From contig ML978154.1 of assembly GCA_010015745.1 (NCBI GenBank), forward strand, positions 396,668-460,667: a stretch of 64,000 nucleotides of DNA, given 5' to 3'. Positions 44,893-55,325 of this stretch are shown here, piece by piece. The position numbers and the translations under genes are program-made. The notes beneath the pieces were generated by a model. The model was not told the origin of the DNA. It saw nothing but the letters and a program-made list of their open reading frames with translations, and did not search any database. Source of the stretch: Setomelanomma holmii (taxonomy: Eukaryota; Ascomycota; Dothideomycetes; Pleosporales; Phaeosphaeriaceae). Numbering within the stretch: position 1 is the stretch's first letter; each line of letters opens with the position of its first letter.

Positions 44893-44993
44893 AAAAAAAT
44901 GGTAGCTTCTCTTTGATTGAGCGTGTCATCCTTAGTGCAGGGGCCATGCTAATCTTCTCTGTATCGTTTCAAATTGACCAAATGCCCGAAGGC
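44893..44993 (-). ncRNA. U6 spliceosomal snRNA
   Basis: The RNA starts near 44993 with the 5' stem-loop GCCUUCGGGC. It contains the invariant ACAGAGAAGATTAGCATGG, which carries the 5' splice-site-binding ACAGAGA box and the U4/U2-pairing segment, then CCCCTGCACTAAGGATGACACGC, given here only as the region 44916-44944, and ends in a seven-T terminator (44893-44899). U6 pairs with U4, then U2 and the 5' splice site in the spliceosome and is made by RNA polymerase III. The exact 5' end is an estimate (plus or minus 5 nt). Confidence 0.93.
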
Positions 44994-45015
44994 GAAGAGT
45001 AACAAAAATAAATGA

Positions 45016-45022
45016 TATATAA
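45016..45022 (-). promoter_or_regulatory. TATA element of the U6 gene
   Basis: TATATA on the minus strand, about 23-28 nt upstream of the predicted U6 5' end, where TFIIIB/TBP binds in yeast U6 genes. No CCAAT- or PSE-like element was sought further upstream. Confidence 0.6.
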
Positions 45023-45894
45023 AGTGCTCTACATTTTGTGGTGCGTTTGGTGCAGCTTTTGTGCTGGAAGTGCTTTGTCTGTGTCTGGTGGCGAGTAAAT
45101 CGTGACTCGAATCAAGGGTCGAAAGCCGGACGCTAGCGGACTTTGTGCTGATCATGAACGCTTGTCCAACACGAGCGCTGCACGCTCGGTTGAACAGGCT
45201 TGCGAACCGCGCAATATGCGATACTACGAGCAACACCATATCATCAGCACTATTCCCAACAAAATTTAACACGGCGATACCAGAGCCTGCCTATCCTCAG
45301 TGCTCACTTGGCTGTTAAGGAGCGCGTTGATGATGAAGCGCGGGAAAATCCATCCTTCTATGTCCAGGGTTGTGCCACTGATCTCATGGTCGACGCACGC
45401 CCGGTTCTTGCACTGATCTCGAAGCGTATGATCACGATGAACAGCGCCAGCGTTGCATCACTCTCAGCGTGAAAGCCAGCTCAAAATCTCGCAGCCAGTA
45501 TAATCAGAGTGAAATAGTAGCCTGTCTATCTCCGGTCAATTTGGTGTCTCTTGATCTGCTTTGACAAAAGTACCTGAGGACATCCGGCCGTACATCTAGC
45601 CGCAAGTCTTCGCGACCTATTCTACGACTGCCGTCACGATAGTGGCTTTGAGCTGGTGCTACATGTGAGGGAACAAAGCATCGTCGGCGCGTTGGACTGG
45701 CAATTTACCCCTCCAGTGCGTTGGTGGGGTGGGCTGCATGGTGCTAAAATAAGCGCCAGTACATTCAACCGCGAGACAGTGTAAGGCTGGGCGACACGTC
45801 CTCTTCAGAATCAATACTTCATACATAATTGGAGGCGTAACTTCGGACACAGGATAGAGAGAGGTGGGGTATCATTGCTATTTGTGTTGTACAT
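45023..45894. other. Intergenic
   Basis: About 870 bp between U6 and the MTG2 stop. A 90-codon frame at 45200-45472 lacks an ATG at its start and has no recognised domain. No gene is supported. Confidence 0.4.
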
Positions 45895-47544
45895 CTACTC
45901 TTCCAACAAATCCATAACCAACTGCGGAATGACCTCAACGCCCTCTGCTTTAATCGCACTCACGGGTACAGCAGAAGGACTCCGCCTCCATGCATGTTTG
46001 CGATTACTCGGATGAGGTTGCACACCTTTCTGCACTTCTACTAGGTACTGTCGCAGAGCCTCGTAGTTGGTCTGTGTCTCTGGCAGGTCTGCCTTTGTGG
46101 CGACCACGAACCATGGCTTTGACGAAATCGGTGTGGAGGATAAGAAGGGCAAAGGCTCAGGCGATGGAGTCAATACTGTATCAACATCGTGAGTCGGGGA
46201 CGGGCTACTGTTTGCCGGCTTGTAAGTCACACGGCGCTCAGTTTCTGCATTCAGCTCCTTGCCGCGCATCGTCTCATACTCGGAGACTTCGCGCCAGAGC
46301 AGCTTGAGTGCTGCGACGGCATCGCCGGCCGACAGATCAATGACAAAAGCAAGTACGGCTGCACGTTCGATATGACGAAGGAAGCCTAGTCCTAGTCCCT
46401 TGTCCAAATGTGCGTCTTCGATGAGACCAGGGACGTCAGCCACAGTGAAATTCTCGCGTAGCTCGCCGTTGCGTCTGCGCGATCTAACCATAGGACGCCC
46501 CTTGTGGTTGTCGAGCACGACGGTGCCAACATTGGGTTGCAGCGTAGTGAACGCCCAATTGCCAACCCTTGCGCGGCTGTTGCTCAAGGCTCGCAAAAGT
46601 GTGCTTTTGCCGGCATTTGGAAGGCCAACCAGACCGAGATCTGCCAGTATCTTGAGTTCAAGCTGCAACGAAATCTTCAAGCCCTCATCTCCACGTGTTG
46701 CCATCTTCGGCCTTGAATTGAATGGTGTCATAAAGTGTGGGTTGCCCAAGCCGCCCATCGCACCAGCTGCGATCAGCATGGGTGTCTCCATGTGCTGGTC
46801 AAGGTCGAGCCACATGGGCGCTTGTGGTTCTAGGGCGGTCAGGTGTGATCGTCGTGGCGGAGGAAGCTTCGGAAACGTCATCCTGTTCAATTCTGAAGGT
46901 ATCATGCCAGGATACACGAGCCATCGCGTCTTATTGTAGCTTTCCTTTCCCTCCTCACTCACATCCTCTTGTCCATATAGCTCAGTCTTCCTGTGATTCT
47001 CTTCCATGACCGCGATTGGGTCATATCGCTGTATTTCTCGGACAATTGTGCCTACAGGCACCGTAATGAGGACGTCTGCGCCGCGCTCGCCGCCTTTGAC
47101 TTTTCCTTGCCCATTTCGACCTCTGCCGGCCTTGATGAGTCGACGACGGGCGAGCTTATGCAGTGAGGTCTCGCCGCGAACGGCCTGGATATACACATTG
47201 CCGCCGCTTCCGCCATCGCCGCCGTTTGCCGGGCCCTCTTCAATATATTTCTCGCGCAAGAATGAGACGCAGCCGTGCCCACCGCCACCAGCCTCGACCG
47301 TCAAGATGCATCGATCGGCAAAGGGTGTCAAGGAGTAGTCGTCAGCTCTAGGGTCGAGCCGCGATGAATGGGCACGGTCATGAGCAGTCTCCCCTGTTAT
47401 TGCCGAGTTGCATCTTGACTGCGCGCGAATTCGCTTATGGACGGGGCTTCTCCGAGCGATGGAGACGAGCGACGTCTCGAAGAAGGCGGGATACAAGAAC
47501 GGCGTCGAAGTCCCACTGAGACAATGTGCACGAGCGGGAAACAT
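45895..47544 (-). CDS. mtg2: Mitochondrial Obg-family GTPase, Mtg2-like
   Basis: Single exon, 549 aa. The N-terminal 60 residues are rich in Arg, Ser and Ala, with few acidic residues, fitting a mitochondrial presequence. The Obg domain follows with Gly-rich loops (VEAGGGGHGCVSFLREKY, GGDGGSGGNVYI, GRGRNGQGKVKGGERG). The G domain has G1 GLPNAGKST at about 307-315, switch region TTLQPNVG, G3 DVPGLIEDAH, and G4 ATKAD. An insert of about 70 residues interrupts the Obg fold (about 180-250), which is common in fungal homologues. Mtg2 assists assembly of the large mitochondrial ribosomal subunit. The start is the first ATG of the frame. Confidence 0.93.
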   Translation of the reverse strand: MFPARAHCLSGTSTPFLYPAFFETSLVSIARRSPVHKRIRAQSRCNSAITGETAHDRAHSSRLDPRADDYSLTPFADRCILTVEAGGGGHGCVSFLREKYIEEGPANGGDGGSGGNVYIQAVRGETSLHKLARRRLIKAGRGRNGQGKVKGGERGADVLITVPVGTIVREIQRYDPIAVMEENHRKTELYGQEDVSEEGKESYNKTRWLVYPGMIPSELNRMTFPKLPPPRRSHLTALEPQAPMWLDLDQHMETPMLIAAGAMGGLGNPHFMTPFNSRPKMATRGDEGLKISLQLELKILADLGLVGLPNAGKSTLLRALSNSRARVGNWAFTTLQPNVGTVVLDNHKGRPMVRSRRRNGELRENFTVADVPGLIEDAHLDKGLGLGFLRHIERAAVLAFVIDLSAGDAVAALKLLWREVSEYETMRGKELNAETERRVTYKPANSSPSPTHDVDTVLTPSPEPLPFLSSTPISSKPWFVVATKADLPETQTNYEALRQYLVEVQKGVQPHPSNRKHAWRRSPSAVPVSAIKAEGVEVIPQLVMDLLEE

Positions 47545-48184
47545 GCGTTCTTCTCAAAGGATGGTCGTCGTTGCTGATGCGATGAACGTGGAATCTTTCC
47601 TTCTTTGCATGCAGCCTCGGAAGTCCGCAATTTGACCAATCACAGCGCCTGGAGATGCTCACAGGACCACCTGCAATTGCATCTCTGCATTTTGCGCCCT
47701 TCTTCACGAAAAGTCAGCTTATTCGACATCGAAATAGCTGAGCCAGGCATATAAAGTTTGATTGCGCACCCAGCACCGTCCACGCCCCAAGGGCAAATAC
47801 ACCACCATCCACCCTTCCCAAGCTGGTTGGTGACGCATCGTTGCACCCTACACGTTGCTTCTTGCAGCAGCCTTTTCTTAGACTAACCCAAGGCTCTCGT
47901 CTTCGAGCTACGGCTCAGTGCCCGCTGTTCAACTCTCTAACTCGCCCTGTACCTGGACCTGGGTCTCGCTAATCGGCGGCACGGTACCTGCAGAAATCTT
48001 TCTGCATCGCAGTCCTTCTCCGTATGGACACAGGCTACTTTCACCATATTCGGGCCTGTCAGCTCGGTTACTGAGACACATCACCCTCACTGCCTGGGCG
48101 TTTTGAGCTGTGCCGGCACCTCGCTCTTATTGACCATCCCACACCTTGACGTCATATCATCGCTGGGTCGTAATCGCTGCAACC
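47545..48184. promoter_or_regulatory. Divergent promoter with CCAAT box upstream of mtg2
   Basis: Interval of 640 bp between mtg2 (-) and the SDR gene (+). CCAATCA at 47636-47642, about 92 bp before the mtg2 ATG, fits the CCAAT-binding complex site, often found upstream of nuclear genes for mitochondrial proteins. Its use is not shown. No gene is seen. Confidence 0.45.
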
Positions 48185-49255
48185 ATGATAAGATCCTTGA
48201 TGGTCATTGCGGCGTGCTTTGCACTGCATGCTCTCGCTCCCACACAGTTGAGGCCTGGAAATAGCCTTGGTCTATCCGACAGCCAGTACGACACCTCTCT
48301 CTGGTACATCAAATGGCTTTCAACACTATGGGCCATACTTGCCGTCAACGCACTTCTCAACAAATATGCTGAGAATAAGTGGGTCTGGAAGCATGTGTCA
48401 GGCGAATGGGATTGGAGGAATGAAGTCGCTGTCATTACTGGCGGATCTCAAGGCATTGGGGCGTGCGTCGTGAAGAGTTTGGTGTCCCATGGCATCAGCT
48501 GCGCCGTGTTGGATGTAGTGCCTCTCTCAGACATCATTACGCCAGGTATACGACACCATTCCACGATACCTTGCATGAAACTAATGCGCCCAGACGAGCG
48601 AAAGTTGGTGCGATACTACAGATGTGACATTACCTCTCCAGATGCCATCCGCAGTGCTGCCGAAGCGATTCGATCTGACTTGGGGTCACCCTCCATTTTG
48701 ATTAACAACGCTGGGATCGGGAATGCATACACCATACTTGACATTCCGTTTGAGAGACTGGAGAGGATTTTTCAAATTAATCTCCTCAGTCAATGGAGCA
48801 CAGTCAAGGAGTTCTTACCGGACATGCTCGCTAAGAAAAAAGGCCATATCATGAGCGTCGCGAGTCTTGCTTCATTCGTCTCGTTGGCTGCTGCTGTCGA
48901 CTATAGCTGCACCAAGTCAGCACTTCTTTCGTTCCACGAAGGCCTTGGTCAGGAGCTGAAACACAGATACAAATGCCCTCAGATCAAGACCACGATTGTT
49001 CACCCAAATTGGACCAAATCAGCGATTACTGCGCACCCGGCCATTCAAGCTGGCCTCAAAGGCATTGGGGCGAAGCTCTTGGAAGCCGAAGATGTAGCCG
49101 AAGCCATGGTTAATCAAATAATTGCGGCGAGGAGTGGGCAGCTCATCCTAGGTCCAGGCATCACCCCAAAGATACGTGCTCTGCCTTCTTGGCTGCAGGA
49201 GATCGTTCGGGATAGCCAAGCCAACGTGGTGGGCGGGAGCGGCTCGACGGGTTAG
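48185..49255 (+). CDS. Short-chain dehydrogenase/reductase, membrane-anchored
   Basis: Single exon, 356 aa from ATG 48185. An N-terminal hydrophobic segment (MIRSLMVIAACFALHALAP) and a second (WLSTLWAILAVNALL) suggest membrane attachment, probably to the ER or lipid droplets. The NAD(P)-binding TGGSQGIG is at 85-92, NNAGIG follows, and the catalytic YSCTK has Tyr about 240 and Lys 244, with Ser in the preceding SVASLASF. The pattern matches the retinol-dehydrogenase/17-beta-HSD11-like SDR group acting on lipids or retinoid-like alcohols. The substrate is not known. Confidence 0.88.
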   Translation: MIRSLMVIAACFALHALAPTQLRPGNSLGLSDSQYDTSLWYIKWLSTLWAILAVNALLNKYAENKWVWKHVSGEWDWRNEVAVITGGSQGIGACVVKSLVSHGISCAVLDVVPLSDIITPGIRHHSTIPCMKLMRPDERKLVRYYRCDITSPDAIRSAAEAIRSDLGSPSILINNAGIGNAYTILDIPFERLERIFQINLLSQWSTVKEFLPDMLAKKKGHIMSVASLASFVSLAAAVDYSCTKSALLSFHEGLGQELKHRYKCPQIKTTIVHPNWTKSAITAHPAIQAGLKGIGAKLLEAEDVAEAMVNQIIAARSGQLILGPGITPKIRALPSWLQEIVRDSQANVVGGSGSTG

Positions 49256-49932
49256 CCGTGTTTCAATCTGCTACCCGCCCTGACAGCATGTACTTCGCCT
49301 CAGAACGATAGTTCGTACTCATTTGCACGGGGCTGAATTTACACGCTCACGAGGCATCTTGGGGCGGGCGGTACCGGCAGTGGGAGTACCCGCGCGAAAC
49401 AGCCGCCGAAAGTCAACCCTCCGCGACATTGAATGACTGCGCCGTTGCAAAGGCACAGTCGCTGGCAAAGGTTTCAGAAAAGCAACCTCAACGGACGGCG
49501 CATCGTCGCGATAACGATCGCGGGGATGAATGTGCTTTCTTCATCAGCTCTAATAGCGATTAGCTTCTGACAAATACATGGCGTTCTCCCTTTCAGATTC
49601 CCGATCGCTTTGTACGACCAAAAGCGAACAGGCGACAAGCGCCTATTCAATACCTTGGGGCTAAACTTGGCCGACAACGTTGGTATTCTCGGACATGTAT
49701 GCAAGCTCAGCCCCACCGCCGCAGGAGTGCACCTGCGGCATGGTCCTAATAAACGAACTAGGCCCGATTTGGCCCGATACCACTACTTCCAACACCACGC
49801 CTTCGGCCTTTGCACAGGATCTGCAATGGCCGTTAAGTACTTGACGCCGCTTCTCTTGTTTCACCGTTTACTTGTGCGTTTTTGTTTGTTGTTGATACGT
49901 ACTGTCATTCGTTTTACATTTGCGAACATGCA
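49256..49932. other. Intergenic
   Basis: About 680 bp between two same-strand genes. GC-rich inverted stretches occur around 49370-49400. The right part is T-rich on the + strand, typical of a fungal core promoter. No gene is supported. Confidence 0.4.
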
Positions 49933-52900
49933 ATGTCGTTCAAGAATCTTTGGTTCGTGTGCTGCACTACATCATTGGTGATGAGCATTGGTGCCATTCC
50001 ATATAGTGAGGTTTCCATTTCTCCGCATATGGCATGTATTGATAACTGTCTCTCAGGCCAGCAAACCCCCGGTGGAAGTCATGTTTCAATTGACTTCGCG
50101 CATGTTCTGCCAAAGCGACAAGAGCAGCCATGGAAGAATGAGACGAGGTCGACCACTCCATCCGCTACGCTGTGGCAAATATCTTTAAGCTCTCCCGAGC
50201 CCAGCTCTACGTCAGCGCAAAAGGAAACAAGCCTTTCTTCTCGCATCGGGAACGTCGTGTCAGTTGCGACGACGTTGGTGCCGAGTCCGCTTTACGCATC
50301 ATCGAAGGTTCCACTGTCGTCCTTCCAGGACTCAGCTGTGACACATGATGTAGCTCCTTCCATTGCGACGTCCTTGGCTGTATCGCTTGTGCCAACATAT
50401 GCTCAGCAATCATTGACCGAGGTGTCTGATGGCCCGTTCGCGCCGGGATTGATCACTTCAGCAAGTCTACGGGTTTCAGTCCAGCTATTATCAGCGGCAT
50501 CAGGTACTCTCAAAGTTCCTGCTACTCCACCAGCGCAACCGCAAATATCGACACTCACGTCAACGGTCAAGGATGTGCCCACATCGGTGCATGTGGTGCT
50601 GCCTCAGACGTCGCTCCAAATTCAGATCACGTCAGGCTTTGGTGCTGTATTGGCTACGCCTAGCGCTCTGGCTCCCTCTGAGTCGGCCTCCAAGTTTGAC
50701 AGTAAGCTTTTGGCACCAAGTTCGGGATTCAGTCCATCGCTACAGCCTGCAAGCTTCCAAGCAACGACAACTGCCATTGGGAGCAATACAGTCCAACTTG
50801 TACCATCTGTCAGGTCCAGTCCTCCATTACCCTCCTCGGGTTTTGCAAGTTCAGCTTTTGAGCAGCCACTAGAGCCCGTTTCCAATCTGATATTGGGCGG
50901 CACTTCGGCCAATATACATCCCTCCGCAGGAACTGTCACGTTCAAGGTCACCCCAGCCGCCACTTGGCAATCGTTAGTCCCGTCGACTGGTTCTCAGCCT
51001 TCCGATATACCGTTCTCGGTCGTGCCAAGCACGACTATGTTGACCCTGTCCGCGACAACGTATTCGCCAGCATCTTCGTCTTCATCAGATCTGGCTTTCG
51101 TTCCTGCTTCAGAGTCCGTGAGTCTTTTGTCCTTTAGACCTCTGGTCTCAGGATCTGCGACGGGTAGCCTTATTGCAGGTGGCATCTTCTTTCCTGCTGC
51201 ATTGGACACATCTATCATGGATGGATCCAGTGTGACCACTCAATGGGTCATCCGTACAGCCAGCGCGTACTTGTTTCAGAGCTCAGGTGTAACCTCTTTG
51301 GTTCCAGGAGTCTTGAACTCGTCCATGAACCACGTCTCAAGCGTGAACCCTGGCTTACCCACCGCTAGCAAGACTTTCGTTCCTGTGTCCAGTTCTGCTT
51401 TGTCCTTGAACGCCACCGTTCTCAGAAGTGCCAGCTCATCTACGGTACTTGCGAAGAACCCAACCGTGACTATTACACAAGGGACTGTCGCCACCCTGTC
51501 TCTGGCAGTGTCGACGAGCGGCTCAGTCAACACTACCTTCCTCGACGCTTCTCACTCATTGATGAAGACTAGTCAAGTCCATCGTACATCAAACACCACC
51601 TCAAGACTGCATTCAAAGGCATCTCCGACTACTTTCAGAGTTTCGATTGTGCCAACAGGTCAAATTCCGAACATCAATACAACCTGGACGAAGACGTTGC
51701 GACCAACCCAAACACTAGCATGGAGTAATTCTACTGGCCCATATTCTCTGGCAAACAATACGGTGGCCACGGGTGCCGCAGTAGGAATATCTACAGGCAT
51801 TTCCACAACTATTCTCGTGCCGAGTGCATCATCGTTTGTGACGGAAATCAGGTCAGACGCTGAGCCTGTGGGGACGCTTCCACCCACCCTGACCTCTACC
51901 AGCTCCACGTCAGCGACAGTAGCTGCATCACCGCCGCCACCTCTCACAATGCCACAGACAGCAGGTGTAGCTATCGCAGGGACGACAGGCCTTCTCATTG
52001 CCATCGTTGCGGCCATCTACATGGCTCGCCGCTACCACGCAAAGAAAGCAAGGCGGGCCAGCACGGGTAGTGCCTACCCCAAGGTTGCTTATTTGTACGA
52101 CCCTCCTGCTGGCGACAGCGATGGTGACGACGAAAAGTCTAGTGCCTATATGTCTGGCGGGTTGAGTGGTATGCCCGTCAATGAAAGCAGACCTCGAGCG
52201 TCGCCCAGTTCGCCATGTCATAGCCAAAGATATAGTACGGGTATGTTGCCTACGCGATACAGTGATCCGGGAAATCCTTTCAGAGACCCCGAGGAGGGTC
52301 TGAGGCATTCTACTGGTACTTCGACACGTGCGCCAGTGGGCGCAGCTGCCGCGATCTCTGCGACGCTGCCTTGTATCCTCGGATTGCTGCAGAGTTCCCC
52401 AGATCTAGGTGATCACTCAGCGGAGAATGACGTACGAAACATTGGCTTCACATCTCCGACGCTAAATTTGAGCATGCATGACGAGCTCTCGCCGAGCCGA
52501 AGCAGCATTTTGAGTGAAATTGCCTCTATGGCCTGCAACTCTCCAACCCAGCCGAATGCTACTACCTTGCGCTACCAACCTTTGTCGCCATGTGCTTACC
52601 ACCAGAATCACAGCCTGCCATGTGTTAGGGAGACGGTCTACACAGATCCATTCACCGATCCGTACAGGGACCCGTTTGAACACGATCTCCTTCTTCAAGT
52701 AGACACGCGTACCGAGACGCCAGATTGTGTCACAGTCTACGCACCTTCAGCACCGACAACAGCTATGAAGCCGGTCAAACTACTTTCTAGAAACCCCTGG
52801 GCGTCGTCAATGTTGAGTCCAGTATCCTCACAACGCCCATCACATCCTCAAAGCAGACTTGTCGAGGAAAGTCCCACTTCACCTGATGCAACTATCGTTG

Positions 52901-53403
52901 CATCTGAGCGATTCTCACTCGCATATGATGTTCAGTCATCCACGACTTACATTGCGCCGTCTCAAAAGCAAGCGAACAATATGGTCTCGCCTGTCTCACC
53001 TCCACTTGAGCCTACTCATAGAGGTTGGGACGATATCAAGCGATATTCCGCAGAAAAGGTCGTCCCACTGTCAATCATTAGTCTCAGTCCTCCTTTGCGG
53101 CATTACAGCCCGCCTCCTACCAAGAAAACGTCGTTACCTCAGCTCAGGCGCAAGGACGTCACGCTCAGTGGCTCGCCATTGACCGTGAAGATACCCTTCA
53201 CGTACCATAAAAATCTTAGTGTGGACGGACATAAGTTAAGTCCTTTCGGACGAGCTGACGCTGCGAGGACCAAGGATGGTGACGAAGTGAGGAGCCCCGT
53301 GAGGAGTCCCGACTCCACATTTTCGTATAGTGTTCAATCCCTCGCGTCCTTGGTGCATAAGAAGAAGAGCGGAGATCTCGAGTTTGCGTGTGCTGGGATT
53401 TAG
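49933..53403 (+). CDS. Large mucin-like type I membrane protein
   Basis: Single exon, 1156 aa from ATG 49933. The first 25 residues (MSFKNLWFVCCTTSLVMSIG) look like a signal peptide. Residues about 30-670 are dominated by Ser, Thr, Pro, Ala and Val with scattered N-glycosylation sites, the composition of an O-glycosylated wall-spanning stalk. One membrane span (AGVAIAGTTGLLIAIVAAIY) at about 676-698 is followed by basic RRYHAKKARR, a stop-transfer signal. The roughly 455-residue cytosolic tail is rich in Ser/Pro and holds NPFRDPEE and repeated DPF/DPY words (TDPFTDPYRDPFEHD). The layout recalls fungal surface sensors such as Mid2/Wsc or Msb2 types, but no WSC or other named domain was found. 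Confidence 0.8.
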   Translation: MSFKNLWFVCCTTSLVMSIGAIPYSEVSISPHMACIDNCLSGQQTPGGSHVSIDFAHVLPKRQEQPWKNETRSTTPSATLWQISLSSPEPSSTSAQKETSLSSRIGNVVSVATTLVPSPLYASSKVPLSSFQDSAVTHDVAPSIATSLAVSLVPTYAQQSLTEVSDGPFAPGLITSASLRVSVQLLSAASGTLKVPATPPAQPQISTLTSTVKDVPTSVHVVLPQTSLQIQITSGFGAVLATPSALAPSESASKFDSKLLAPSSGFSPSLQPASFQATTTAIGSNTVQLVPSVRSSPPLPSSGFASSAFEQPLEPVSNLILGGTSANIHPSAGTVTFKVTPAATWQSLVPSTGSQPSDIPFSVVPSTTMLTLSATTYSPASSSSSDLAFVPASESVSLLSFRPLVSGSATGSLIAGGIFFPAALDTSIMDGSSVTTQWVIRTASAYLFQSSGVTSLVPGVLNSSMNHVSSVNPGLPTASKTFVPVSSSALSLNATVLRSASSSTVLAKNPTVTITQGTVATLSLAVSTSGSVNTTFLDASHSLMKTSQVHRTSNTTSRLHSKASPTTFRVSIVPTGQIPNINTTWTKTLRPTQTLAWSNSTGPYSLANNTVATGAAVGISTGISTTILVPSASSFVTEIRSDAEPVGTLPPTLTSTSSTSATVAASPPPPLTMPQTAGVAIAGTTGLLIAIVAAIYMARRYHAKKARRASTGSAYPKVAYLYDPPAGDSDGDDEKSSAYMSGGLSGMPVNESRPRASPSSPCHSQRYSTGMLPTRYSDPGNPFRDPEEGLRHSTGTSTRAPVGAAAAISATLPCILGLLQSSPDLGDHSAENDVRNIGFTSPTLNLSMHDELSPSRSSILSEIASMACNSPTQPNATTLRYQPLSPCAYHQNHSLPCVRETVYTDPFTDPYRDPFEHDLLLQVDTRTETPDCVTVYAPSAPTTAMKPVKLLSRNPWASSMLSPVSSQRPSHPQSRLVEESPTSPDATIVASERFSLAYDVQSSTTYIAPSQKQANNMVSPVSPPLEPTHRGWDDIKRYSAEKVVPLSIISLSPPLRHYSPPPTKKTSLPQLRRKDVTLSGSPLTVKIPFTYHKNLSVDGHKLSPFGRADAARTKDGDEVRSPVRSPDSTFSYSVQSLASLVHKKKSGDLEFACAGI

Positions 53404-55325
53404 GTCAGCTTTCATGTCGAGACCATTCCTGGCGCCGATACCGTGCTGAATGTCTCCTGATGGTACGACTATTGTGACTGTTGTACAACTTGACTTCATG
53501 TAAATACGCTCCTTCACTACATTTTCCTATCATAGTCGGCGCTAGGACACCAGGGTAACAACACTGATAGACACAGCTTTGACCAAGATCGAAAGTGTAC
53601 CATTACTAGATAGATCTGTATTACTAGTAGTTAATGTCATCGTCAAGCACAATCATGGAACGTCCACTTGCTTCATGGATCAGAGACTTTGCACTTGCTT
53701 GCCCAGCGCCGCGAGCAAATCCCACCACTTCGGTGACGAACATTGTGGCTTGCATGCGGCGCTGGCTCATCGGTGTCCGAAGAAATCAGTCCACCACCCC
53801 ACGCCGCAACGACAACGACGCCGCAAGCTTGAAGCAAGGTCTCTGAATTTCCATTGTGCGCTTGGTCTCGCTCTCGAGTCACAGATGTTACATCGTGCCC
53901 TCCATCCATTGTGCGGCATTCATACGAAGCTGCACCTCGGCCGAAGTTTCTGGGATCAAGGACTACGCGTCCATGACGGTCAGGCTCACTTCCGACTGCA
54001 CCAGGTTCCTAAAGGCTCTTCCGCGTCTGCCTTTCCATCGTGCAACTCTCCTCTCAAGTGACAGCTCGCTGCTCAGTAAGGCGCTCTTACCACGACTCGC
54101 ATCCGACAACTCCGTCCGAGTCGGCAGCAAGCAGCCGCTGTACGAGAACGAAAACGACACCACAGGCCACATCCTTCGTGACTTGCAACGCCCATCATCT
54201 CCAAGACCCCAGCTTATCTCCTTCCCTATGACCCTGCAACATGATTCGACCCCTGGCCCGGTGAACCCCAAAAGCAATGCTTTAATCACGATCCTGAGCA
54301 TATTATCTCCACATCATTTCGGCTCTGTATTCAGCACTCCCCATGCCCTCTCAAACCCAAGGCCTCCCTCAATCACCGCCAAACACTGAGTTTCCTCAGA
54401 AATACACGCAATCTGGCCGATAAGAAAGGCAATCCCTTCATACGATGCCCAGCCGCCAGCCGCCTGCCGCCCAGCTTAATCAATTACCCACCGGAACCCG
54501 GCTCACCGAGATGCTCACGCCCATGTCTCGAGGTTGTGACTGGCAAACTCAATTCCTCTAATCCCAGCTCGTGTCCCTGGCACTTGTTCTTGATCAGCGT
54601 GCACTAGACACAAAAGCAGCAGGTTGCGGCTCGACGTCTCTAGTTCCGCGCGCATAGGCTCACTTGCTATTCGCGGAATAGTCAGGTTGCAAATCACCGA
54701 GCGGACGAGGCGAACAGGCCCGATGACATGCGGCTAGGCAAAAGAAAAGTCAATTACGGCCCTGGACCTGGCAAGTCTCGCGTGGCCTTTTAGCGCAGGT
54801 GGACAGGCGGAGGATGCTCCGATTCGCCGAGCAAAACTCCGAGCAGATCAGCAGGTTTGGGCGAGGGGAGGCTTGTCCAAAAGCCAAACCAAAAACATCA
54901 CGAACGGCAAAAGCGCGGTGAAGCGCGGACTTGTGCATCAACGATGCGCTCATCGCCATGACAGGGAGGATCGACGGACGTGCATGAGAAAATAGTCCCA
55001 TGATACTACCCCTGGCTATATTACCGTTTGAACGCGCTCACCGCTGAAACCCTTGCTGTGGAGGGTGACAGGTCGATGCAAATGTAAGGTATCCTGGCCA
55101 AGAGGCGTGCGCTATGAACAGTGGCCCCAAGAGCCTGGTCGCCGGCATTTCTTGCCAAGGGCGGCATCGAGGCGGGCTGTGAGCAAGCCTCCAAATCCAC
55201 CAAACGTGTTCCAGAACATGACGGGCCAACGGTCAAGACGACGAGAATCGCCCACTCCAACACATGCACCACCTGTTCAGCCATTCCCGATGTCTCGCCA
55301 AAGCGACGAGCCGTAGTTGCCACGT
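53404..55325. other. Gene-free interval
   Basis: About 1.9 kb between two convergent genes. A 177-codon open frame at 53856-54389 starts CTG/ATG-poor and has Ser/Pro-rich, low-information content; a 144-codon frame on the other strand overlaps the end of the next gene. I do not regard either as a gene. Confidence 0.4.

Noticed and set aside
45200..45472. 90-codon frame right of U6
   Set aside because: It begins without an ATG, has no recognised family and no upstream exon that joins it.
53856..54389. 177-codon open frame
   Set aside because: Composition is Ser/Pro/Arg-rich with no domain, overlapped by an equally long antisense frame; typical chance ORF in GC-rich DNA.
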